41,225 nt of DNA from Hofstenia miamia (taxonomy: Eukaryota; Xenacoelomorpha; Acoela). The stretch lies in the NCBI GenBank assembly GCA_004352715.1, contig SCFE01000026.1, forward strand, positions 926,905-968,129, in the 5' to 3' direction. Below, piece after piece: positions 20,626 through 31,300 of this stretch. The position numbers and the translations under genes were made by a program. The notes below the pieces were generated by a model, which searched no databases, was not told the DNA's origin, and saw nothing but the letters and a program-made list of their open reading frames with translations. Position 1 is the stretch's first letter; each line of letters starts with the position of its first letter.

Positions 20626-21501
20626 TCAACTATCATACCAATCCAAAAATAACAAAGAAAATGAACAAATGATTAAAAAGAAAAGAATCCAAAATCGCAG
20701 ACCGGCATTGTTGCGAATCGCCTCTCTCACGAATTCATTGCCCTCTTTTATATTTTCTGTGGTATGCATCACTGTATGTTCTAGATGATCTAATTGTTCC
20801 TGTTGTTCCAACACCTTCTCTGTAAACAAATGCTGCAATTTTGAAATTTCAACAACTTGGCTTTCCACATGTCTCACTTCCTCAGCCATTGAAGAAAACT
20901 CATCAAAAAGTCGTTTATTCTCATCTGCAAATATTTGCATTTCTTCTTTGGATAAGGTAGTCGGATTCTCAACTACCTTATGCGGGCCTTCGACGATTGA
21001 ACTGTTCTGCGATTTGGGTTGTATTCTATGACGCAAAACGCTGTTTTCTAATTTCTGGGTGTTTCTCGTTTCGATTGCTACATTAACCCGCACCGCGCGT
21101 TGTTCACTGTAAATATTACAAACTTTTTTAAGATATGATTCAATTAATTCTAACACCGCATTTTCGTGCTCACTAATTTGACTAGATTTCGAACGTGGTT
21201 GCAACTTTATCTTGGATAAAAGATCGTGACACAACTTAATCATATAACTAGTATTATCATCGATCTTATCTCTGTCGAATTCCGATATGTCTTCAGCATT
21301 ATCAAAATAGCGAATAGACGCGTTAAGATATGCCTCGCGATGCCGAAGGATGAAGTCTTTCAGCTGAGAAATTGAATTTAATAGTTCTTTGGTTTGAGTG
21401 ATGAACAAAGACGGCTTATTACTTGTTATTGCAGCTACACTAGTATTATCGTTGTTAGATGTAACTAATTCTAAGAATATGGGATGTACATCAACAGACA
21501 T
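20626..21501 (-). CDS. STX18: Syntaxin-18, ER Qa-SNARE (complete, single exon)
   Basis: A 291-codon frame from ATG at 21501 to TGA at 20626. Parts: N-terminal peptide MSVDVHPIFLELV (the Sec1/Munc18-binding position in the family), a helical Habc-like region at about 35-150 including SQLKDFILRHREAYLNA and AVLELIESYLKKVCNIYSEQ with the very conserved SEQRAVRV, an acidic linker, and the Qa-SNARE helix at about 205-262 ([20 protein letters not shown]; zero-layer Gln about 233). Next come [19 protein letters not shown], one membrane anchor at about 269-286 ([15 protein letters not shown]) and the luminal end DWYDS. It acts in ER membrane fusion and Golgi-to-ER retrograde traffic with the NRZ tether and partner SNAREs. 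The length is a little below the human protein (about 335), mostly in the linker. No introns, unlike vertebrate STX18. Confidence 0.95.
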   Translation of the reverse strand: MSVDVHPIFLELVTSNNDNTSVAAITSNKPSLFITQTKELLNSISQLKDFILRHREAYLNASIRYFDNAEDISEFDRDKIDDNTSYMIKLCHDLLSKIKLQPRSKSSQISEHENAVLELIESYLKKVCNIYSEQRAVRVNVAIETRNTQKLENSVLRHRIQPKSQNSSIVEGPHKVVENPTTLSKEEMQIFADENKRLFDEFSSMAEEVRHVESQVVEISKLQHLFTEKVLEQQEQLDHLEHTVMHTTENIKEGNEFVREAIRNNAGLRFWILFFLIICSFSLLFLDWYDS

Positions 21502-22380
21502 CTAAACAATGAATATAAATTAATTCTATTAAATGATGAAGTGAACTTGATGAAAAGGGATGATAATTTTCAATCAGTCTGAAATAGCAAACATTGAAAA
21601 AAATTATGGATGATTTCACGGTATGTTGTATATTAGAGAGTTACAATAGGTTACAGAATACCATAGACAACAATTCTAAATGAACATGATTCATGTATTA
21701 ATTCCCTTAGCAGAATTTGAATTGGAATTTCAAATATTAAAAATTCCTCCTCTTTGTAGAATACGAGCAATTCACCAAGTGAGTAAAAAACTCACAATAA
21801 GTAAAGGCTATGCAATGGCAGATCTAGGATTTTTAGGAGTGGAATGACATTTAATACCTGAATTTCTTCAAATGAATATTTTAGAATATGGTGTTCATAG
21901 AATACAGCGAACATTGGTTATTCAAGCAAGAGTCAAATTCGAGCAAAGCTCAAAATATAGCTCAGCAAAGGCTAAGTTACAATTAGCACAGAACCGAATT
22001 TGTGGTATAGTATTCGGTATTGTAGTGGGAGTAGGTTAAACTTATATGTAAACATGATGCTACAAAATAATTTGTATAATGATACTAAGGACAAATTTAT
22101 AGTTAAATCCCATGGAATTGAAAAAGAGCAAATTGCATGTGCTAAGCAATAATGCATCAAATACACATATTTTTTAACGTCTTCAGTAGTGAAAAAGTAG
22201 AAAATAATATTGTGACTAGTATTTTGATCTTAATTTAAAATTAAAAAACACGCATTCAATAAATATTATGCCATTATTTAAATTTGTGAAATGCTGTGAA
22301 TTGAATAAATTGCATTTGTATTAAATATATTTCAAGCAAAAGAATATATTACATGTAATTTTAGAAAATGCACTGTTTCA
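21502..22380. other. STX18 upstream region with an unexplained interrupted frame
   Basis: At about 21688-22038 the plus strand holds a long frame broken by one TGA (at about 21846): MIHVLIPLAEFELEFQILKI ... KGYAMADLGFLGVE-stop-HLIPEFLQMNILEYG ... ending TAA. I recognise no family; it could be a decayed gene fragment or chance. No promoter element is identified for STX18. Confidence 0.3.

Positions 22381-22382
<2 letters not shown>

Positions 22383-22413
<31 letters not shown>
22383..22413. repeat. TA dinucleotide microsatellite
   Basis: About 15 TA units in a row, seen directly. Confidence 0.95.
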
Positions 22414-22418
<5 letters not shown>

Positions 22419-22814
22419 ATTGCATTTACTGCAATAAGTTATTTTTTCATGATTAACCAACATACTGTTGCACTAAATTTATTTTAAAAAACTAATTCCG
22501 TCAGCATAGCTTTAAGGATACACTCAGATTTGAAACATTCCGCAAAGCAAATATTTTGCTGCTTATTAGAATTAATCGTACTATTTAAAAAGAAAAATTG
22601 AATATATGTTCTTAAACAATAAAACTAGATAGCATGAAAAATTTTGTGTGAAACTGACTCATATTAAAATTGATTAAATCCCAGCATTAAAAAATAATAA
22701 TTATTGTAGAGCTATTCAACGCATTCCAAATGTTATGTGGTATTATTAGCCTGGTTCTCGTAATCATAAGGCAAAAAGAAGGTAACACTTTGAGAATAGG
22801 CCTCTCATAATCGA

Positions 22815-22871
22815 AAATGGAATCACATGCTCATATTAGCTAACATTTAATATGAGCATGTGATTCCATTT
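22815..22871. repeat. Perfect 24-bp inverted repeat with 9-nt loop
   Basis: AAATGGAATCACATGCTCAT... (22815-22838) and its exact inverse (22848-22871) flank GCTAACATT. It sits just upstream of the LINE at 22937. It could be a small foldback element or an inversion-type scar. Confidence 0.85.
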
Positions 22872-22936
22872 AATAATCTATCGAGCATATTGTCTATTCT
22901 GAACTATCAGAAGCTCTAATTTGTTGTAATTGTAAA

Positions 22937-25035
22937 TTGAAATTCTTCTATTTCAATCTTTACATGATCCCGGGTTACAATATGATTAGACAGGACCGGA
23001 ATCCCAGCAACTCTGAGAAGGAACAAGGTGACGGTGTGTGCATCTATCTAAAGCATGGATTGAGATATGAAAGGCTTGATGTAGTCGGCAGCAAGCTACA
23101 TGAGATTCTGTGGCTTTATATTGTGGACTTAAAGGTAACAATCATTCTTAACTATTTTCCGCCCGACTGCAAGAAAGAGGATTTGCTGATTAGACATGTT
23201 GAAGACGGCATTGAAATGATAAGTCCTATGTTCATATTCTGTGGAGATACAAACAGCCTCAATCTTGATTTATTGGCAGAGAAAACAGGGCTCTGCCAAG
23301 TGAAAACGGAACCTACTAGGTTGAAACGTCACCTGGATGTCGTTTTATGCAGCAAAGTAGAGAGGTTTGCGCTAAGTGTGAAGACTGACCATTTGGCCTG
23401 CTTTGCACAAGGGAAGGTACATCTGCAGTAAGGCGATCGGTTCTCTTCCGTGATCAACGCTTCAAACACACAGTATTTCAGCGAACTAATTAGCAACGAG
23501 ATATTTGATGAGGTATACAAGGAGGACTCTGCATCGCGAGTAGCATTAAAATTTACAGAAGTTGTTAAATGCGCCTTTGAGAAAGCGTGTCCTCTTAGAT
23601 GCGTCAGGATGTCTAGCAAAGACCCACCTTTCATGACACCCGTGATCAGGATTCTCCAGAACCAGAAAAACCAGCTCATGAGGAAAGGTCGTGTGGTGCA
23701 AGCTAGGCAGATCACTAGCAAAATCAGAAAGCTAATTGGAGAAAATGCTTCTCGGAAAGGCAGTAGAGGCTCGAAGAAATGGTGGCAGGAAATCAAGAGT
23801 TACATTAATAAAACTCAACAGCGTGTGCAAATACCCAATCAACTATCAGCATATGATTTGAATGAATATTACAACACAATCTCAACAGCCACTGAAAGAT
23901 GCAAGATGGAGAAACTAGGCACCATTGGCGAATCTTGCCCAGAGTTTTCAATGATGCAAGTCTTTAACTGTCTGAGAAGGGTGAAAAAAACGGCTGCAGG
24001 ACCGGATGGAATCCCGTATTGGGTATACCAAGAAAATGCGCATTTATTGACCGATGTGTGCTGTTATATATTCAATGTGTCCTCGAGAACAGGGGATTAT
24101 CCAGAGAGTTGGAAGAAAGCGAAAATAACTCCACTGCCAAAGGTAACCACTCCACAGACTGCGAAAGATTACCGGCCAGTGTCTGTGACTGACATCATTA
24201 GTCGATTATTTGAGAGGTTGGTTGTTCGGTGTTTTGTGAAAGAGAAATATGAACAATGGGCATCTCCTAACCAGTTTGGTTTTCGTACGTCAGGAGCGAC
24301 GTCCAATGCCATCATCAAAATACTGAATGATGTTTATAATTACAACAAATCCGACTATGTGAGAATAATCACATTGGACATGTCGAAAGCCTTTGACACA
24401 ATCAGCCACGGTTCCATTATTGAAGGTTTACGCACGATGAGACCGTCTATCAACAATTTCATAGTCAATTGGATTCACGATTTTCTAACAGGAAGGAAAC
24501 ACTGCACTTTTTTCAACGGGGTGCAATCTTATTATCTAGAGGCTTCACAGGGAGTACCACAGGGACCGTTGGAACACCAATGTACTATGGGGTGGCCACA
24601 AATGAGGTAACCAGTTGTTCGCTGTCAGGCAACTTGACAGTTTATGCAGACGACAACACGTCAGTCGTACCAGGAAAAATGGGTAGTGATGATGGAGCAA
24701 CGTGTGTCATTGAAACTCTCAAAGAAAAATTTAGAGAAAGAAATCTGCATCTCAATGCATCTAAATCGAAAGAGGTAGTCGTGAAATTCCAGAAAAAATC
24801 AGAAGCATCAAATCTGGATCTCTTGGAGAGGCACAGAAATATTAAATTATTGGGTATACTAATAGACGATAAACTCACCTTTCTTCCTTATATTGAAATG
24901 GTGACAAAGAAATGCAACAGTCAGTTATTTCTCCTTCAGAAGCTGAAACATCTCAACTATACAGAAGCAGAACTCCAATTGCTTTATAACTCTCTGATAA
25001 GAAGTCGAATATACATAAAGTGTAATTCATTTAAC
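22937..25035 (+). pseudogene. Non-LTR retrotransposon, endonuclease plus reverse transcriptase (internal fragment)
   Basis: The frame starts in the APE endonuclease (IPGYNMIRQDRNPSN, GDGVCIYL, ILNYFPPDC, FIFCGDTNS, and TDHLACF in place of SDHxxV). A single TAA at about 23429 interrupts it, and it continues in the same frame into the RT: KKTAAGPDGIPYWVYQ, PESWKKAKITPLPK, DYRPVSVTDIISRLFERL, SPNQFGFRTSGAT, TLDMSKAFDTISH (catalytic Asp) and SQGVPQG. A frameshift near 24560-24570 moves reading to the next frame (VYADDNTS, the YADD box; NLHLNASKSKEVVVKF; NIKLLGILIDDKLTF). It ends in the thumb (LLYNSLIRSRI). No ORF1, 5' UTR or 3' tail: truncated at both ends. Relatively young, given only two lesions. 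CR1/Jockey-like by motif style; clade unproven. Confidence 0.88.
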
Positions 25036-25338
25036 AAGAGCGTAGATAATCGGAAGAATTTATAATAATCTTGTGTACTATTTAATGTATCGTAAGACTT
25101 TCATTCCGTAACGATTTTATAAACGGTTGTGCCTAAAACATGCAAATGTCATTTTACCAAATTTCTTTTTGACAAATTTTGTATATTAAAACAAATAAAT
25201 ATTAAAATTTAGGCCAAAATTTTCTATAAATTTGAATTTTAGAAATTTCTAAAAATTCAAATTGAATTTAACTGTTGATATTTCTCTGCGCACGAACTAC
25301 TTTAGAGAATTTAGCTACAGACATAGAGACAGCAGATA

Positions 25339-28300
25339 ATGGTAAGAATTAATCTGAAAATTGCAATTTATTTTGAACAATTTAGACTAAAGGTACAAGT
25401 AGTTTTGGTAAGCGAAACCATCGCGTTCATATGACATGTAAACGTTGTGGAAATCGAGCATTTCATTTGCAGAAAAAAAGATGTGCTAGTTGTGCTTATC
25501 CGGCAACAAAAATGAGGAAATGTATATGAATGTATCTTGGCTATTATTTAAATATCTTTTAGATGGTTGGAGCGAAAAAGCTAATCGCCGTAAAGTAACT
25601 GGTACTGGACGCTGTAAACACCTTCGAAAAGTGCAAAAGCGTTTTAAGTAAGTTTTATTTAAGGCTATCATTTAAAGAATAGAATGCAGTGGACATTATT
25701 TAATGTCATCTATCGATGAAACTGCTGGAAAGCAGACGAATAGTCTAACCTGTTTTAGATACAAAGTTTGTTGAGGTGAGAACCAAGACCGGTAATAGAA
25801 TAATGCACTACATTATCTACCTATTCTAACTAGGTTTACATCAAGTTTAACTCAATGTCTATGTAATATTACTTTTTGCATATAAATGTTATATATACAG
25901 ACTTTTGGAATTAATACATAAAGAATGCATGTAAATTCTGTAGGTTAACACCATTTTTAAAATTTGATAGAACTTCTACACAGTACTTGAGCATGGAATG
26001 GAAGTCTTTTTGGAAAATGAACAAGCAGGGCGGCCAGATGGCCATTGAAAGTCGAACATTTCTCATCTCGAAGTTTGCCTCATGAAATCGTAAAGATGGG
26101 ATATATAGTTAATCAATTAGTCTGTTTCTATGATTAAGTTCGGTAGCGATCTGTGTACATCACATGCACTATCAAGAGGATCTATTAGCAATATGGCTGG
26201 TTTAGTGTGATAACTCTTCAATTATTTCGCAGTATTTTCACTGTTGATTGAACCTTGATCCAAAATTTTTAAATCCCTCATCAACTTGGGTCGAAATTTT
26301 GGGACCTTAATTTGCAATCGTGCAGAATTTTTGTATCTCCAGCAACGAATAGTCTAAAAATGAAAACATTTCCAAGTCCATAATAAATTCAAGTTAATTG
26401 GACTCATGAACTGGGGTGATTGGAAGCACAATTTTTTATTTCTCCTTTTTAATTCAACTATTTCCCAGGAATTGGAGCTTTTGCGGGATACACCGCATGT
26501 TGTCTTCACTGTACACTTTAAGGGAAATTTTCCTGTGACATAAAAGTGGATTTTTAATCACAATTAGTGGTTTTTTCGCGAGGTTCCAATAATTTTTCTT
26601 GGTCTGCCATTTCCTTTTTTTCTTTCTATCGTACCCTTCTCTCGCAGCTGTTTAATTTTTCCATAGAATGTTGACTCGGGTAGCCTAGTAATTTTCATCA
26701 TAAATCTTTTTCTCGTCGAGCTGTTTAAGTAACAAATCTTCTAACATGTTTGTGTGTGGAAGAATGAACGAAACAACATTTTGCGCGGGAATGAGCAATT
26801 AATGCATGAATTATTCTATATAATGATGTAGCTTGCAATCTCAGTATCATGTTTTGCTTTGGACATTTTTCCGTAACTGTCACTAGTTAAAAGTGAAGCT
26901 TTCCGTGGAGTGTTTGTCACGCTCGTATTTTTCGCAACATGCTATACTTCCGATAACGTTTTAGTAAACGCTGTGACCTCTGTTAGTTTAATGTTTAATG
27001 GTATTAGACTGCATAAATGTAGTTATACCCCCTTTTTTATTGACAATTTTCAGTTATTTAAATTGATTTTGAGAGCAATGTTATCAAAGAAGATTCATGT
27101 TTCAGCACGTAAATCAGTATAATCTAAATAATTATTTGATAATTCTATTGTATTCCTTATTTTAAATTGGGGAAAATATACATTGACAATTGTCAAAGTA
27201 TTCCAGTAAGGCACAATGGTTATGATGTGTGGCGAGTCAGTTCTTAATGCATTAAAAAATAGTTTTCAATAAAAAAAATAGATTTAACTATTTAAACATT
27301 AATTTACAGTATGGGACAAATTACTACAATCAGACTCAATTTTTTTGTGTTCAACCGGGTTCGACTATTAAATTGTATTTTTTATTTAGAAATACTTCTA
27401 TTCAATTACAACATTTAATATAATGGTAAATTTTATAGTTAAGGTCAAGAAAACTTGTTCTTTCATTATTATTTTAAGCTATTACTTTAAAATGGAAAAT
27501 ATGTAGAGGGGGGCATATTACAATACTTTGGCAACATTCTGCGGTTCTTTTGCATAGAGAGGCATTTATTGCATTAACAAATACATAAAATACTTTGCCT
27601 GTGTTCAAATGAACTAAAAACAATGCAGTTTTTCTCTGAATTCTAAATCATTAAATCAATTTTAAATAAGTTTGAAATGAGTTCCTTTGACCAATCCCCA
27701 AATGTTCTCCAAAGGATTTAAGTCAGGAGAGTACCCTATCCACTGTGATAAGTTTTGCTCTGGCAAGGGGCATAAAAATACAATTATCCATGTTTCCATA
27801 CCCATCTCGAAGCTGCGGGATCATGCGATTTTGCATGACTGCAAGATGAATCTTGTTCATCATGTCGCCACTATATGGAATCTCCCAGGACTATAATGGC
27901 TTATCATACTCCAAACCATTAATTTGGTTGTATGTTTAACGGTTTGCCTCAGAGGCTGTGAAAAATGTGGATGTCTCCATACACTTCTACTGTTGAAGGC
28001 ATTTGACATTTGAAATGCTTTCATCACTGAAAGTAATCATTCTTCAGAATTCTACAGGTTTGTCACAATACATCTTGGCAAATTGTAGTCAGTTTCGGTA
28101 CTTTCTTTAGTATGACAGATTTACAGCCCATTTCATGTAATCTCCTTCCCACGTTTCGCGTGGAAAAGGTGAACACCAGCATCTCCAAGCTGTCCACAGA
28201 CTTTAGCCACTGATGCATTGAATTTCTTTGAATAATGCTAACAATTCTCTTTTCATCTTGCTTAAATGTCATTCGCTTTCTACCACATTTGCCCTTTCTT

Positions 28301-31300
28301 TGACTAAAGGACTTTTTATCTCAAATTTCTTGACATCACATTGCCTCGCAATTTCACTAGAAGAGAATATTCCTGTCGCATGAAGTGCCTCAATTTTCGC
28401 GGCAGTATTTGAAGGAATGGCACTTTGCTTGCCCATAGTATCAATTAATCTCACAGCTTTCAGGACACATTTATCTGTAGAAAGAATGCACGTCGTCATT
28501 GCTATCTGATTGGGTGATAACTGCAGCAGTTTAGCCTATTACATGGAATAAAACTAAGCTGTCTGAATAAACCTCAAGAATAAAATTTTGAGAATCAAGT
28601 TGTTGAAGTTGGCCTATTTGGCTAGTAGTTTTTTAGCTTCTTTAATGGACAATTTGTGGCTACTGAACTCAATTTTTATGTATCAGTCTAATCCGAGTTT
28701 TTCGTAGTAAATCTGCGATGCAGTGAATCCACATGAATATTGACCTGAGACCCATCCAGGGCTGCTCAAAAATTAATTTTAATTTAATGGAATTAGAATT
28801 TCTTAAAATGCATTATTGAAAATGGGAAAATTAATGGCCATTTTACAAAGATATATGGCGTCTGCACGTTGCATCATTGTTTTTCATATGTTCATCAAAT
28901 ATATCTGCATTAGGCAATTTAATTGCCAATATATTTAAAATTAAGTTTCAAAAAAATAATACCATAATTCAAATATAACAACAAAATTATTTTTGTAGGA
29001 AAGGTTGTGCCACACGAAGAGCTTTTGGTCTAGGTTAAAACACTTAGGTTAAATACAGTCCGTGTAGCATCTGTTCCCGCGCGAGATAATTGCAAGATAA
29101 TTACTCTCGGAGCATGTGCCGGGGAATGAGTTCGTCGTTGGCATGCCAATGAGCACTTAACGTAGTTCATTTGACTCTGCACAAGGCCCATCCTGTGGCA
29201 CTCCCTTAATGACTGCAAATTGAAATTTGCATGTTATGGCGCATTGATGGAGTGGGGGAAAAGTAAATTGTTAAAATCCGTTAAAGGTTTTCTGACTATA
29301 TTAATTGCTCATTTCTAACAAAGTTAAAATTTTATATTTTCAAAACTTATTAATATCAATAATTTCTTTTTTCTTTTATGTATGTATATTTTATTGACAG
29401 AAATTAATATAGCGATTTGCCATGATTTTCCAAGCACATTCTTAGTTAAATTATTAAATTTATATGTATACTCCCCCCTAAATCTAGATTTACGTTAAAG
29501 TAAATCCACGTAGGATTTTATCGTCATACTATCGGCTTCAATAATTAACCTTTCATAGTATGTTAAATATTGAGTCCACCTGAACCAATCAAGAAAAGCA
29601 TCCACTCACATATTGCAATAATGTACTTCTCAATGTATTTGCGTACGGGTATTTTAAATGTCTTTTCCGATTGCATATACTTTGTAATTTTTAATTTCTT
29701 TCCGAATAATATAGGTATATTTCAATTTATTATTTTGAATATTGATCCATGTTTATGAAGCATGATTCTCGTCACCTATTGGATTAATGCAATAAATGTA
29801 TACCTTGTATTATGTTTCCAATGATGAAATTGGTCCGTGTTTATGAACCAGTATTTCACCTCACCGATCTAAATAATGCAATAAATGTATACCTTATATT
29901 ATGGTTCCAATGATGAAATTGGTCCGTGTTTATGAACCATGCTTTCACTTCACCTTTCTGAATAATGCAATACATGTATATCTTAATATTTTGTTTTAAA
30001 TGATGATATTGGTCCGTGTTTATGAACCATGATTTCAATACACCTTTCTGAAAAATGTATGTGTACCTTAATATTTCATTTTAAATGATATTCGTTCGTT
30101 TTATGAACCAGTATTTCACCTCACCGATGTAAATAATGCAATAAATGTATACCTTATATTATGTTTCCAATGATGAAATTGGTCCGTGTTTATGAACCAT
30201 GATTTCACTTCACCTTTCTGAATAATGCAATACATGTATATCTTAATATTTTGTTTTAAATGATGATATTGGTCCGTGTTTATGAACCATGATTTCAATA
30301 CACCTTTCTGAAAAATGTATGTGTACCTTAATATTTCATTTTAAATGATATTCGTTCGTTTTATGAACCAGTATTTCACCTCACCGATCTAAATAATGCA
30401 ATAAATGTATACCTTATATTATGTTTCCAATGATGAAATTGGTCCGTGTTTATGAACCATGATTTCACTTCACCTTTCTGAATAATGCAATACATGTATA
30501 TCTTAATATTTTGTTTTAAATGATGATATTGGTCCGTGTTTATGAACCATGATTTCAATACACCTTTCTGAAAAATGTATGTGTACCTTAATATTTCATT
30601 TTAAATGATATTCGTTCGTTTTATGAACCAGTATTTCACCTCACCGATCTAAATAATGCAATAAATGTATACCTTATATTATGTTTCCAATGATGAAATT
30701 GGTCCGTGTTTATGAACCATGATTTCACTTCACCTTTCTGAATAATGCAATACATGTATATCTTAATATTTTGTTTTAAATGATGATATTGGTCCGTGTT
30801 TATGAACCATGATTTCAATACACCTTTCTGAAAAATGTATGTGTACCTTAATATTTCATTTTAAATGATATTCGTTCGTTTTATGAACCAGTATTTCACC
30901 TCACCGATGTAAATAATGCAATAAATGTATACCTTATATTATGGTTCCAATGATGATATTGGTCCGTGTTTATGAACCATGATTTCACCTTACCTTTCTA
31001 AATGATGCAATACATGTATATCTTAATATTTTATTTTAAATGATGAAATTGGTCCGTGTTTATGAACCATGATTTCAACATACCTTTCTGAATGATGCAA
31101 TACATGTATATCTTATTTTATTTTAAACGATGATATTGGTCCGTGTTTATGAACCATGATTTCAATACACCTTTCTGAAAAATACATGTATACCTTAATA
31201 TTTCATTTTAAATGATATTCGTTCGTTTTATGAACCAGTATTTCACCTCACCGATCTAAATAATGCAATAAATGTATACCTTATATTATGGTTCCAATGA

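Noticed and set aside
23329-23796. 155-codon minus-strand frame
   Set aside because: Shadow of the endonuclease-RT frame on the plus strand.
25700-25730. Possible C/D snoRNA in the eL37 intron
   Set aside because: Only a weak C-box-like CGATGA; no D box or terminal stem at a suitable distance.
29856-30818. Four near-identical 60-codon minus-strand frames
   Set aside because: They recur at exactly the 260-bp repeat period and are by-products of the tandem array; no coding signature.
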